From NCBI GenBank assembly GCA_016808115.1, contig JAEQBH010004550.1:124001-188000 (forward strand): DNA of 64,000 nt, in the 5' to 3' direction. Under the pieces are notes generated by a model. The model was not told the DNA's origin. It searched no databases and saw only the letters and a program-made list of their open reading frames with translations. Positions 22,240-33,640 of the stretch are shown here, in pieces; within the stretch, counting starts at the first letter, position 1; each line of letters starts with the position of its first letter. A program made the position numbers and the translations under genes. This DNA is from Tetrastigma voinierianum. Taxonomy: Eukaryota > Streptophyta > Magnoliopsida > Vitales > Vitaceae.

Positions 22240-24585
22240 AGGTGTCCTTCTCCCATTGTTCTTCTATAGTAGCACGTACAACATCAATCGGTGTCCTTCT
22301 CCCATTGTTCAGAATCAAACTCCTTATGATCCGTTATTCGCCCTTTCTCTCCCCTCCCATGACTTACTTCTAGAGTCTTGATGTCTGCTTTGTTCTTTTC
22401 ATGATCATGAAAGAAACAAACTTCAAATCTCTGCTCGCTTCTGTTGTTTTCTGGTATGGAATTGGTCAAAAGGTTATAGGTGTTATGATCCCATTATAAA
22501 CGTCATTGTCCGGCATGTGGTCTGGGAACCTAAAATGTTTTACCAACTACCCTACGTGCTCATATGTTTCCCTTTATTCCCTATATCTATCCTCTCCCCG
22601 GGACTCCTTTTCCCGAGGAGCTCCCACCCTCTCTATCCGAGTCTCCCTTCTATTACCGGGATGTTCCTTCATGCATCTGATGAGCTTCCCGCACCGATCA
22701 TTGACGTGCCCACTGATACTGGCCCAATTGTGGATCTTGCTGGTCCTTTTGACTCTCATGCACTTCGCCGTTCCCATCAGGTAACTACTCCTCCTTCTCA
22801 CCTTCGTGACTTTCATTGTTTTCTGCTCTTGCCTCTCTCCAGAACCCCGACTTTCAGCCATGAGGCTTCCTTAACCTCGTATGGCAAAGCAGCTCTTATG
22901 AAAAGAGTCGATGCACTACATAAGACTGTGAACATGGATCCGCTGATCTCTTCGAAAATTTGATGTCGATTGTAAATGAGTTTATAAGATCAAGACTCGA
23001 TCGGATGGCATTGTTGATCGCTACAAGGCTTGCCTTGTTACCAAGGGTTTTACTTAGGAGTATGGGATTGATGCATGGCGAGACTACTAAGGCCGACTCT
23101 TTTCCCTGTCAGACTCTTATTGTTATGTTTCTACGCTTGCAAATGGCCACTCTTTCATTTGATGTCAAAAATGCTTTCTTTTCTTAATGGGGCGAACTCA
23201 ATATCTTATATGAAGCTCTTCCTCCTAGTTACTCTTTCACCTTCCGTGGTTCCTCACGTAAGATTTCGACCACGACGCACTTTACTTGCCTTAAATGTTC
23301 TCCTCGAAGACTTCGCTTTCAGAAAGCCTCGCCTCTACTATCTCAGCATGGTTTTTCAGCAGCTTCTTTGATACAACTTCTTTTTTTTTTGAGACTTGTC
23401 CGTGGTCATGGTATTACTATTCTCCTCTTGTATGTCGATGATATGATTAGTTATGTGTGATGATATGCAGTGGTAATCGACCCAAAGCACTTTCTTGGTC
23501 GCCAATTTGAAATGAAAGATCTCGCCCTCTTAATTACTTTTCTTGGCCTGTAAGCTTCTTTCTTCATAGGGATGGTTATTATCTTACTCTTTGCGCCAAA
23601 GAGATAGTTTCCTCGATATGATTTCTCGAGCCGCAGATCACCGATAGCAAGATAGTCAACACACCTATTGAAAGATAACTCGCGCCTCAATTCTCATGAT
23701 GGCTAATCACTATCCGATGCTACTACGCATGTTTTGTCGAGTCTAATCTATCTCACTGTTACTCGCCCTGACATTTCCTATGCAATTCATGTAGTCAATC
23801 AGTTTATGACTGCCCCTAGATCTCCTCATTACGCCATTGCTCTCGTGATTCTTCGATATCTGAAAGGCACCATATTTGATGGTCTTCATTTTTCTTCCCA
23901 TTCTTCATTAACTCTTTAGGCATATTCAGATGCAGATTGGGCAGGAGATCCCACTGATCGTCTATCTACTACAGGATATTGTTTTCTTCTGGGTGATTAT
24001 CTTATCTATTGGAGAAGCAAGAAACAAATAGTCGTTGCTCGCTCCATTTCAGCTAATATAGAGTACCGACACCATCGCAGAATCAATCTTAAGTACGCTG
24101 TTACTACAGATTCGCTGGCTGGGATCGCTCCATCAGAATTCAAACTTCACTGTGATAATCAAAGTGCTATTCAAATTACTCATAATGATGTCTTCCATGA
24201 ATGTATACTAAACATATCAGATTGATCACACTTCATTCGCATCATCCGCTCCCAGCAAGACACTCACATTTCCCCTCACCGTTTCCTCTCGTGACGCTTG
24301 AACACATTCTCACCAAACCACTTCCTCTAGGAACTTTTCGAGCTTTAACTTCCAAACTCATAATGGTTTTTCTAAAACCACCATGAGTTTGAGGGGGGGT
24401 GTTAGATTATTATATTGTTAGAGATTTATTATGTATGGTAATTTGTATTTTCCTAGGATTGTAATTTGTATTTTCCTAGGGTCAGATAAATTTCAAATTT
24501 ATATAAGACCTCCTCTCTCAGACTTGTAATTTATGCGCTCATAACATACAAAAACCCAAGTCTTTCTTCAGAAGTGTTTTCTGAT
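22240..24585 (+). mobile_element. Copia-3: 5'-truncated copia element in intron 4 of TNL-2
   Basis: Only the 3' half of a copia element remains. There is an integrase-RT spacer (22520-22960), RT with ARPYGLG-less but recognisable FDVKNAFF (about 23157), YVDDM (about 23431), VTRPDISYAIHVVNQFM (about 23756), AYSDADWAGDPTDRLSTTGY (about 23922), and ISANIEYR near the RNase H end, then a polypurine tract GAGTTTGAGGGGGGG and an LTR from 24400. Frames are broken. The intron resumes at about 24586 with CTAATCAAA; the left flank also ends CTAATCAA (about 22232-22239), a possible duplication. No 5' LTR was found. Confidence 0.8.
24400..24585 (+). repeat. Copia-3 3' LTR
   Basis: Begins TGTTAGATTATTATATTG immediately after the polypurine tract and contains a duplicated TGTATTTTCCTAGG and a TATA-like TTATATAAGACC at about 24499. 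The right edge is set by where intron-like sequence resumes and could be off by tens of bases. Confidence 0.65.
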
Positions 24586-24722
24586 TTTTCGCTAATCAAA
24601 GTAATTATACTCCAATCATGTACCCACATTTTGTTCTCATCTTTTATTTCTTTGCTTATTCTCCTTTATTTTTTTTTCTTTTAATACAAATATTCAGGCA
24701 AGTTTAAAAGAGAGAAACCAAC

Positions 24723-25839
24723 CTGTTCAGGATACAGAAATTTCGGTATTGATGCAACAAGCTGAATTCCCAACACAATAGCTTCCAGAACGTCACTCTG
24801 CAGCTCATTCTCCACTATTCGGAAGCAATTAGAAAATTTAGCGTGGCCCTGACCTCCTCGATGCATATGCCCTTGATGGACATGAAAAGCTTTCCAGGGA
24901 GGTGCAATCATCGCAATCTAGAGTTTCGATACTTGATGGAAGCTCCGGCAATGATTGAAGGCTGTTGCAGTGATTCAGTATCAGCTTTTGGAGCCGAGAA
25001 AGTTGACTGAGGCTACCAGGCACTGTAATGAAACTATTTCTGCTTAGATCCAAACTTTGCAACGAGGATAGGGACGCAAGATCAGTGGGCAGTGCTCCTT
25101 CCAAGAGTCCGCAGTCACTTAAATTCAAACTTCTCAGGGAGTGTAAATCCAACAAAGAAGGTAGTCGCAAGTGTTTTCTTGGTAATGATGACCAGAAAGA
25201 GAAAACCAAATTCCATGACATTGACACCCCTCCCTTACATCCTGCAAATGATAATACTTTAAGCTTCGACAAAAGAGTAATAGAGGGAGGCACCTCTTCG
25301 ATTGCAGTTCCATCTGCATTTAGTTCTTCTAAACATTGTAGGCTCCCCAATTCATTTGGAAATTTCTTCAGTTTTGAGCAACCATAGAGTTTAAGAGTCT
25401 GAAGAGATGTCAGCTTACCAATGCTTTCTGGAAGATTTTCTAGTTGGTTACAGTTTGCCAGATTCAACAAAACAAGCCCATTAAGATGTTCAATTGATGA
25501 AGGTAGCTTCCTGATACCAGTCCCATCTAAATAAAGCTCTGATAAATTTCCCATTTCCCCTTGGACCTCTGGAATTTTTTTTAGTTTTGAGCAGCCTGAG
25601 AGAATGAGAATCTGAAGAGACTCCATATGAATGCTGCTTGGGAAACTATTGAGCATCTTGCAGCCTTCTAAATTCAGGAAAATAAGCTCCTTGAGAGCTC
25701 CAATTGATGGATGAAGCTCAACCAAACTTGTACAATCTTTGAGGATTAGTCTCCTGAGTTTCGGGGTCCTGGAGAAGTCTGGAGTCTTGGTTAGATGTTG
25801 AGAGTGGCAGAGCTTGATGAATTTCAACTTCTCGAATGG
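24723..25839 (-). CDS. TNL-2 exon 4: leucine-rich repeats
   Basis: Begins after a CTGACAG acceptor with PFEKLKFIKLCHSQHLTKTP and runs through about ten LRRs of 23-24 residues (LRRLILKDCTSLVELHPSIG, LIFLNLEGCKML, LQILILSGCSKLKKIPEVQG, LSELYLDGTGIRKLPSSIEH, and so on). It ends with LPSSIETLDCDDCTSLESFS. The frame is open from 25839 to about 24845, where one indel is needed to continue into FSNCFRIVENELQSDVLEAI and the donor at 24723. LRRs form the recognition solenoid. The SSIxxLxxLVxLxLxxCxxLxxLP style is typical TNL. Confidence 0.88.
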
Positions 25840-25935
25840 CTGTCAGGAAGAAAAGTTAGAATTTACAAATACACTGATGAGTTTTGTGAGTGTTCAAAGA
25901 TTAAAAGAATGCATATTAAAGAACTGTATCTATAC

Positions 25936-26303
25936 CTTGTTTCCTTTCCATAATAGTGCAAGCTGACTAGAACACATGTTTAACTCCACAAGCTTTTCTG
26001 ATAAAATTTCTGGAAGGGTCTTCAAAGGGTATCCATGCCAATGGAGAGATCTTAAGTGGTTGGACAGAAATTTAAAATCCCCAAGTAATGCAATTCACAA
26101 CCACTATATCCATGGTTTCGATTTCCAGGCATCACCTGTAGCCACAACTCTTTCCCAAGACACATATTCAGAGCTTCCATAAGATTCACAATTACAGAAT
26201 CTGAGCAATCTTAGGCTAACTATCTTGCAAAGGCCTCAACACTGAGGTTTAGCTCTTTAGACGCTGACAAGTCTAGGACTATGCCTTCAATTTTTTGAGT
26301 TCC
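25936..26303 (-). CDS. TNL-2 exon 3: NB-ARC/LRR linker and first LRR
   Basis: From the TTTTAG acceptor: GTQKIEGIVLDLSASKELNL, VEAFA, then, after a one-base loss near 26228, SLRLLRFCNCESYGSS. Two further compensating shifts near 26085-26120 lead into DFKFLSNHLRSLHWHGYPLK and EKLVELNMCSSQLALLWKGN, ending at a GTATAG donor. This is the standard TNL exon linking NB-ARC to the LRR. As written it contains stops, so translation would end here. Confidence 0.8.
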
Positions 26304-26823
26304 CTAAAATTTAACCAAGAGCAGAGTATGAGATGGAAGTTAAAATGGCAAAATTGAAAAAAGAGAAATATTAAATTTATTTTTATTAAAAAAAAAAAAA
26401 GCGAACGCCTAATGACAACAAACTAACTACTTTCTTTCTTCTTCCCCTTTTTTAAGTGTTGTTGGAGAAATGAAGTTAAAACACATTAACAATACATTTT
26501 ATAAGGTAGCAATTACTATAATGTAAGTAGAATTATACAAAATTGTGAGTTCTTAAAAGAGGTGGAGTAATAGGGCAAGTTTTGTATGTTTTTGAAAATT
26601 GTTCTTGAGAACAGTTTTTGAAAATACAGATAACACATTTTTTGTATTCTCTAAAAACTATTATTGTTATCTGAATTTAGTGTTTTATGTGTTCTTCATG
26701 TTTTTCAAGGTTTTCGGTTTTTTTTTCTCGTTCTCCTTGTTTTTAATAATAGAAAACAATTTTTGTGTAATAGAATAAACAACCGCATAGTCACCAACTT
26801 ACACAATTTGTACTGGCCTCCAC
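26304..26823. other. TNL-2 intron 2 with a MITE relic
   Basis: Intron between the GTGGAG donor (next to 26824) and the TTTTAG acceptor (26304-26305). About 26575-26790 resembles the left half of the MITE at 13751-14152 (TTTTTGAAAATTGTTCTTGA and the following TTTAGTGTTTT region). A GTAAGT lies at about 26805 and could serve as an alternative donor. Confidence 0.6.
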
Positions 26824-27917
26824 CGTATTTGTTATCACACATAGATTGACATCGTCACGGTGACAAGAGCCGCCACGCTTTCCACGGTCTTTAATAGATT
26901 CTTGACGAACAACTTCCCAACACGTTTCTTGTAGCAAATCATGCATGCATAACTTATTTTTTGAAATAGTTATGAGTGATTTATCCATAAGACTTCTTAT
27001 TCCAGTGTCAAAGAAGAAACAACTGTCTAGTATTTCTCTAATGAAGTCTTTGTCATGCCCTTTGTAGAAGAATGCAATATCAAGAAATATATCCTTTTCA
27101 TTATCATCTAATCCATCAAAACTTGTTTTGAGCACATTTTGAATTTTCTTGTTGGGAAATTGTTTTAGTTTATCCAATTCGCTCTTCCATTCGGCTATGC
27201 TTTTTTCATAAAGAAAGGAACCTAAGACTTTAAGGGCTAAGGGAACCCCTCTAGCATAAGATAATGCATTATCACATAGCATCGTAAAATCTTCTATAGG
27301 ACACTTTTGTCTAAAGGCATAATGGCAAAAGAACTCATGAGCTTCATTATGCTTTAATTCCTCAACTTTATATATTGCATCTACTTGATGATTAAGCAAA
27401 TGTTTGTCTCTACTTGTTATGATAATTCGACTTCCTGGACCAAACCAATCATGATTTCCGGCTAAATCTTCTAATTGTTGCTCGCAATCGACATCATCAA
27501 GAACAATGAGGACCTTCATGTACCGTAGTCTATCCTTCACAATATTCATTCCTCTACTGAAAATTTTTGTGTTTAGATTTTCATCCCTTAAAATTTGTGA
27601 AAGGAGTTCCATTTGTAAATCAATCGAATCATATTTTTGCGATTTTTCTCTGACATTTGAAAGAAAGCAACAACCTTCAAATTGACTATAAATTCTCTCA
27701 TAAACCACTTTTGCAATGGTAGTTTTACCTATGCCAGGCATGCCCCAAAGTCCTACCATTCTAACATCATTTGACTCGATACATAACAATGAAACCACAC
27801 TATATATATGAGAATCAACTCCAAATAGAGCCTCCATGTTGCTTGAGGATGCTTCAATCAATTCATTGAATATCTTGGTAGCAATTTCTCAATAATCTTG
27901 ATTCATTTACAAAAATC
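26824..27917 (-). CDS. TNL-2 exon 2: NB-ARC domain
   Basis: Open from about 27861 to the donor. Motifs in order: GLWGMPGIGKTTIAKVVYE (P-loop), CCFLSNVREKS, VLIVLDDVDCEQQLEDL (kinase-2, with the terminal Asp typical of TNLs), FGPGSRIIITSRDKHL (RNBS-B), GVPLALKVLGSFLYE (GxP), DIFLDIAFF (RNBS-D) and CMHDLLQE (MHD). All switch residues (GKTT, DDVD, MHD) are present. The first 15 or so codons after the acceptor at 27917 need one or two single-base shifts to reach SSSNMEALFGVDSHI. The exon ends ITNT just before the GT donor. Confidence 0.9.
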
Positions 27918-28063
27918 CTAAGAAGAATTACATGGTCGTTCTTTAAGCCATAAAGGGACAAAGAATTACTTTTCTTGTGCATCCCACTCAATGTATAGTT
28001 TGATATATCTTCTTGAATCAATATCTACATTCCTTTACTAGGTGTTGAATGAAAGGAAAATTT

Positions 28064-28137
<74 letters not shown>

Positions 28138-28410
28138 AATTTACATTCCTTCACTACATATTTCATTTTGGAGGATGAAATACATTCCCATATTTTTTTT
28201 TCTCAAAAAATAACCCATTTTAGATGAAAATGCCTTTTTCTTTTTAATATATTTACATGTGTTTTTTTAAAAGATATGGTTATTTTTACAAGATAACAAT
28301 GAGGGCAATTTTATCAAAAATTAATGGAAGGTTTAGATTTTCAAAATTAAGTATTGAATCGTTCTTTTAATCAAATCATGCCCTTAGAAGAATGCAGTGA
28401 AAGGAATTAC
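27918..28410. repeat. TNL-2 intron 1 with a (CA)n(TA)n microsatellite
   Basis: Intron from the GTAATT donor next to 28411 to the CTTCTTAG acceptor before 27917. A compound repeat, (CA)5-6 then about 30 TA units, occupies about 28064-28135. The rest is AT-rich without other features. Confidence 0.8.
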
Positions 28411-28774
28411 CTATCCCGTGTATCCCATCCAGACAGTCCAGCTGCTTCAGTTAAAGATTCTCTCCACTTGACCACTTTCTCCATATTCTTCTCCCTGTAA
28501 ATTTGTTCATGCTTCACAAACGCTTTTGCATAACTCTCTCTTTGATTTCTTACATGAGAGGGATCAACGTTATAGAAAACCGGTAGAGCTGTATGTCCCA
28601 TCTCTTTGATGCAGTCAAGAATCTTTACCAGTTCATCCAAACACCAACTTGAAGAAGCATAGTTTTCGGAGAAAATGATGACGGAAAACCTCGAATCTTC
28701 GATAGCCCTAAGAAGTGCTGGAGATATTTGTTCGCCTCTCCGGAGTTGATCATCTATAGGTGTCCTCTGATTCC

Positions 28775-28832
<58 letters not shown>

Positions 28833-28960
28833 AAGCGCCTGGATGAAGACATTTGCAAAGCCAGGGTGTCTTCACCTCTGAAACTGAGGAAGACTTCATA
28901 CTTCCATTGATGGGTTGAAGAGGAAGACGAAGAGGAAGAAGAAGAAGAAGAAGAAGCCAT
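28411..28960 (-). CDS. TNL-2 exon 1: TIR domain, interrupted by a CT repeat
   Basis: Start at 28960: a poly-Ser leader, then THQWKYEVFLSFRGEDT. An alternative in-frame Met lies at 29017. Alpha-A survives only in another frame (GFANVFIQAL), followed by a GA/CT dinucleotide tract (28775-28830) and an in-frame stop near 28754. In a third frame the domain continues TPIDDQLRRGEQISPALLRA, SVIIFSENYASSSWCLDELV (including the SSxWCLDEL motif with the TIR NADase-region residues), HTALPVFYNVDPSHVRNQRE and SLTEAAGLSGWD to the donor. The TIR exon is therefore frame-broken as written. Confidence 0.85.
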
Positions 28961-29893
28961 TGGAAAAAAAAAATGGAAGAAGGGGTTGGAAGTCTGATAG
29001 CTTTGGATGAATGTCACATTGAAGCAAGATGCATATGGCTAAGATATGTAAACCACACAAAAATCAAACAATTAAATAAATAAAAATTAAAAGGGTATTT
29101 CCTTTTTCTTCTTTTCTTCGCACCACAAACTTCTTTCAACATAAAAGAAAAGTCAAAGATACAATAAATCAAATAACCTGTGAATCTAAACTTTTCATGT
29201 TTTTTCTTGAAAATGACCTGTTTTGGATAAAAATGACCTTCAACATTTCATGTATTTACCTTATCTTTTAAAGATCGGATTATTTTTATTGAGGATGAGT
29301 AAAAAAATCCTAGTTAAATCGCGCTGACTAAATAATCAAAACCAAGCATCGATCAAAATAAGTGCTTAATCAAACCAATCAATTCGACTCGATTTTTTAT
29401 ACGACCCGATTTCTGCTGATTTACACAATATAAAAACAGTGGTTTCGGTTAAACAATAAAAAAATAAAAAAAATATTAATATTATATGAAAAATTATAAG
29501 ATATAATGTATATAATATATAATATTAGTATAATTTTAGTATAATATTAGTATATATAATATTTATATATAATTGTTTTTATGTCATATATCATAATAAA
29601 ATACAATGTATATAATATATAATATTAGTATTATACAATATAGGGTTTAAAAGACTTTTTTTTGAAAACCTAATTTTGGAAATTTCACCATTCATCAATT
29701 TTTTGCTTGATTTGAACAAAAATGTCCTTTTGGTTTTCTTGCAAAAATAACCTCTTCTTTTAAAAGGCAATGTAAATATATGAAATAAGCAAGAAAGATT
29801 GGGTCTAAAACGAACTTATATTTCAACGAACACATGGCAATGACAGACCACAAATTTAAGGTTATATGACGCCTTTGTAACCAAATACTTCGA
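28961..29893. other. 5' flank of TNL-2
   Basis: AT-rich sequence up to the gypsy insertion, including two similar blocks (about 29490-29545 and 29600-29640, AATGTATATAATATATAATA). The same string type recurs just right of the gypsy element (about 50090-50115), consistent with one original locus split by that element. No promoter element can be assigned with confidence. Confidence 0.45.
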
Positions 29894-30500
29894 TGTGGTT
29901 AGAAAATGGGCTCACCGTACCCCACTCTGCCTCCAGCGAACGGTGCGCCCGATGCAATATCAAGACCCTCGTACTAAATTTCAAAACGCAGCGTCTCTGG
30001 TCCACAGCCAGCGCCGATTCGGATAAATCAAGGCCCAACCCTTCCAAATCAGATTGTGTTTCGCCAATACAAAAAATAGAATAACCCATAACAATATGTT
30101 ATCCTGCCGATCCAACGGAAGATTATCCCAAATAAACGGCTCTTTCTAAATCCATTACCCAATCCGATACTGATAATAACAAGAAAATCCTATCCAATGG
30201 GAACGAATCCTAGTCATTATCCAACTGGTCGAATATCTGCTATAAATACATGGCCACCCCAACGGTGAAAGGTACGCTCATTCATACACATGCTAATACT
30301 TCGAAGTAATCTAAGCTAGCTCTCTTTCTCCGTAAAGAACCGACTTAGGGCATCTGAAATGCGCTACCCGCGGTTTCTCGCCGAATTTCTACTTTCATGC
30401 CATAGGAGTGAAAAGCTCGCCTTTCAAAACCAAAGAAGAATCAACATGCCGCGGACCTATTTCAGCCCTGCATAATCCAAACATCTTACGCGCCTCGCCC
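29894..30500 (+). repeat. Tat-A 5' LTR
   Basis: Starts TGTGGTTAGAAAATGG; aligned with 49436 onward over several hundred bases. Contains a TATA-like TGCTATAAATACATGG at about 30238 and a CTTAGGGCATCTG block at about 30346 of the kind found downstream of the start site in plant gypsy LTRs. Its inner end and primer-binding site could not be fixed. Confidence 0.65.
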
Positions 30501-30849
30501 GCCAAGAGGTCCCGTCCCGCCAACGACGCTTCACATCGCTCCGTGCCCCGGGCCTCCGGAAAATAAGATCATCACCATGCCGTCTCGGAACACAGCTTTA
30601 TAAATATAATCGATTTCTCGCCATCGGCCAGATTAACTCGTAACACGTTATAGCCGCGCTAATCCGCTAAGGATATACAGGATCCACCAGCGGGCGCAGA
30701 AGCAAAGCAGACTTCCCGGGACAAGAGGGAAGCTATGTAAGCTATCAATACGAAATGGCGGCACTCGCTCATTAATCAACGCCCGAGTAGAAGAGTTAAC
30801 ATCCTACTGTGCAGACAGAATATCCACTGAGACACGACAGACCCAGGAA

Positions 30850-31720
30850 GGTCATAATATTCCCCCCCGTGAGGAACAACACGATCACGACATTCCCCGA
30901 GGTGCTGAGACAGAAGCAGAGTCCAGCCGACCCAGAGGGCACGGACCACAATTAGCCCCTACGGAGGATGGAAACGGAGCAATACTTAGAGGACATGTCG
31001 GGAACGAAGAACTACATCACCCTCAGCCAGGAGCAGAAGAGCAATCATTGGAGCAGAGGTTTAGAGCGTCTTAACAAGAGCTCGGGCCATGGCTGAGGTG
31101 GTTAAATGACTCACCCTGCATACCGCGGACACCTCGCGCACAACCGACCACCCTTCACACCGAGGTGCTACGCTACTCCCTTCCAAAGAAAATTGTATCG
31201 CCACAAGTTAAGCATTCGATGAGTCAAAGATTCCGCCGACCATCTCAATACTTACAAAAATCAAATGGAGCCGCACGTATCGCGACTGTATGATTTAGTG
31301 GCTTCGCCACACACTAAAAGCCGCTTCACCTCGCCGCTTAAAATATAATTCCACCTTCATCAATCTCTTCATTCAGAGAACTTATCCATGCGTTCGCTCT
31401 CCCACTTCATCGGAGCCAGGACGTACAGAAAGCCGAGTTACCATCTATCGATCGTTGCTGTGGCTCGCAGTGAGAGTCCGAAGTCCTACGTACAGAGATT
31501 CAACTGGGCGAGTCTCTACATAGACATACCGATGAAAAATCTCGCAATCAACATTCATTGTCAAGCCAGGAGGCAAATAAGGATCCGATGTTTTCCATCT
31601 CGAAGAACCTCGAGCATGGTCGAGGTGCCTCGCAAAGCAGAGAAGTATCTAATCCAGGCTGGGAACCTCAGAGATCGTTCGGGTCCACCGCAAGCCCGAA
31701 AAGATTCATGACGTTACTCG
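30850..31720 (+). pseudogene. Tat-A gag remnant
   Basis: From about 31375 it reads SHFIGARTYRKPSYHL, then SPKSYVQRFNWASLYIDIP, then KNLAINIH and, in another frame, KDPMFSISKNLE, ending near VPRKAEKYLIQ. This is the retrotransposon Gag region typical of Tat elements (capsid core). Earlier sequence (30850-31370) is acidic and glutamine-rich in one frame, as expected of the N-terminal region, but too broken to align. Confidence 0.7.
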
Positions 31721-32159
31721 CCTTAGCGCTCACTCCCCAATGTACCCCGCATCACAGTCCTACGGCACGAAACGAACACCTAAGGCGGCCAACTCAAATG
31801 AAGTCGACCCCACCGCACGACAACACCAAGTATCGCGACCTATAGTGGACTAGTGGCACCGCACCTGGACGATCGCATACAACCGAAGAGAGAAATAAAG
31901 ATGACACGGCGCGTACTCCGACGCTCATATCCCGAATCACCCGAATCGCTCGTAACCAAGCTCCGCCCACAGCCCACCGCCACCACCGGCCGGGACGACA
32001 ACTCAAGACCAAAGAACCCTCGAGAAATCCATGTGATCTTGGAGGATTCGTAGGGAGGAGGAGAATCCAAATTAGCTCTATGCTCCATTCACAAGAACAT
32101 CAGTCACTGAATAAAATACAAGCTAAGATCCTAACCGGCCACTTGCCGACACGTCCCAT

Positions 32160-32640
32160 CACATTCTCGACTCGCATCCGGAAGGATGCCAACACCCCAT
32201 GACGACCCATTGGTAAATTCCCCGTAATCGTGGCCAACAAAACAGCCTACATCTGCCTAGCCGACACTGAAAGCTTCACTCGACATCATCTTCGCTACCT
32301 TCGATAAACGGGTATTAGGAGAGAAAACTGGAACCCGCCAACACACATCTGCGGTTTTCTTCGGGGAAAAGGTATTACCTTCGCTCACATACCGGTGCTC
32401 ACCCCGAGAGCCTCAGTAACGATAACAAAGAAGATTCCTCATCGTAGATGCCCCATCAGCTTATAATATGTTGTTGGGTAGGCCCTCTCTCAAAGCAATA
32501 AAAGCCATCCCTTCCTCATACCACATGATGATCAAGTTCTCAACCGTACACGGAGTAGGAATGGTTCGAGGAGATCAACGGGTGGCCAGGGAATGCTACA
32601 CAGCATCCACGAAACAGAAAGCGGTCGACAACGTGAATGT
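32160..32640 (+). pseudogene. Tat-A protease remnant
   Basis: The C-terminal flank of the gypsy protease domain is clear: DAPSAYNMLLGRPSLKAIKA then YHMMIKFSTVHGVG and RGDQRVARECYTAST (about 32448-32625). The catalytic D-S/T-G should lie near 32260-32280 but the region is degraded; I cannot point to an intact site. Confidence 0.72.
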
Positions 32641-32819
32641 GGACGAGCTTGACATGCGTGACGAGGTTCTCACCCGACCCGAGCCCTCGCCGTAAGAATC
32701 CAGAACTGACGCCGGATGACGACCTTAACACCTCGCCTATGCTCTGGCCCAAGCTAGCGGAAGACCTCAAAGGCCCTTACTCCGCGAGACAGAATAAAGA
32801 CGCCTTAGCATTTAAGCAA

Positions 32820-33640
32820 AAGTGCATACGGGAGGAATTGACCCTACAATAATCACTCATAGGCTGAACACCAGCCCGTCCTTCAAACCGGTCAAGCAAA
32901 AGCGAAGGAGCTTCGCGCTAGAAAGGCAAAAAGCCATCAACGAGGAGGTCGGCAAACTCCTCCAGGCAGGAGCGATCAGGGAGGTGGAGTATCCTGAGTG
33001 GTCGGGCTAACGCCGCACTCGCCAAAAAGTAAACGGAGCGTCGCCAGACGACTTCACTGACATAAACAAAGCGTGCGCAAAGGACAACTTCCCTTTGCCA
33101 AGGATAGACCTCTAACACTTCACCGTTGTGCCATGAACTCCTCAGCTTTTATGGACGCCTTTTTCCGCTACAACCGCATTAGTACGGACCTGCATCGACC
33201 AAGAAAAGACTCTCGCTCAGGATACAAATAAGAAGGAACTTATTACATCGTGGTGATCGCTTGGGCTAAAGAATGCAGGAGCTACCTATCAGAGGTTAGT
33301 GAATCGGATGTTCCAAAAGCAGATAGGCACGACCATGGAGGTATACATAGATGACATGTCGGTAAAATCCACCACAAATGAGCCCACATCGCTCATCTCT
33401 CCGTTGCCTAAATCCTAAGAAGCTACAAATACGGTCGAATCCACCCAAGTGTGCCTTCTATATCAAATTTAAAATTCCCGGGTTTCATAGCGTCAACCAC
33501 CGGGAATCAGAGGCAAATCCAGATAAAATAGTGTATATGTCGACATGTCACACCTTCAAGTATAAAGGAAGTCCAAATGGTCCGACAGAGGGTCGCGGCT
33601 TTAAGCCTGTCATCCGTGGCTGATAAATGCCAAATTCCTT
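32820..33640 (+). pseudogene. Tat-A reverse transcriptase remnant
   Basis: HRLNTSPSFKPVKQKRRSFA (about 32850) and INEEVGKLLQAGAIREVEYP mark the RT start. Then INKACAKDNFPLPRIDL (about 33063), LKNAGATYQRLVNRMFQKQI (about 33268) and TMEVYIDDMSVKS (33334-33368) with the YxDD catalytic box intact. Downstream, PPKCAF and NHRESEANPDKI (about 33440-33525). Frames change at least four times, so no functional enzyme is encoded. Confidence 0.85.

Larger units (their letters stand above)
20885..28960 (-). pseudogene. TNL-2: five-exon TIR-NB-LRR-C-JID resistance gene, damaged
   Basis: Exons by similarity and splice signals: TIR 28960-28411; NB-ARC 27917-26824; linker/first LRR 26303-25936; LRR 25839-24723; C-JID 21379-20885. 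Junction frames agree at the last three introns (for example ...NT|GTQKIEG... and ...PEQ|GGSLG...). This is the typical TNL exon plan, for an intracellular immune receptor. Damage: a CT microsatellite and frame changes in TIR, one-base losses at the start of NB-ARC, about three indels in exon 3, and one near 24845. The last intron is 3.3 kb because of a copia insertion. It is a pseudogene as written; consensus sequencing errors could account for some single-base indels. Confidence 0.85.

Noticed and set aside
28040..28227. Short plus-strand ORF rich in His/Ile/Tyr repeats
   Set aside because: Translation of the (CA)n(TA)n microsatellite in TNL-2 intron 1; not a protein.
29440..29640. Replication origin or matrix-attachment region because of extreme AT content
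   Set aside because: AT richness alone is common throughout these introns and spacers; no specific signal supports the claim.
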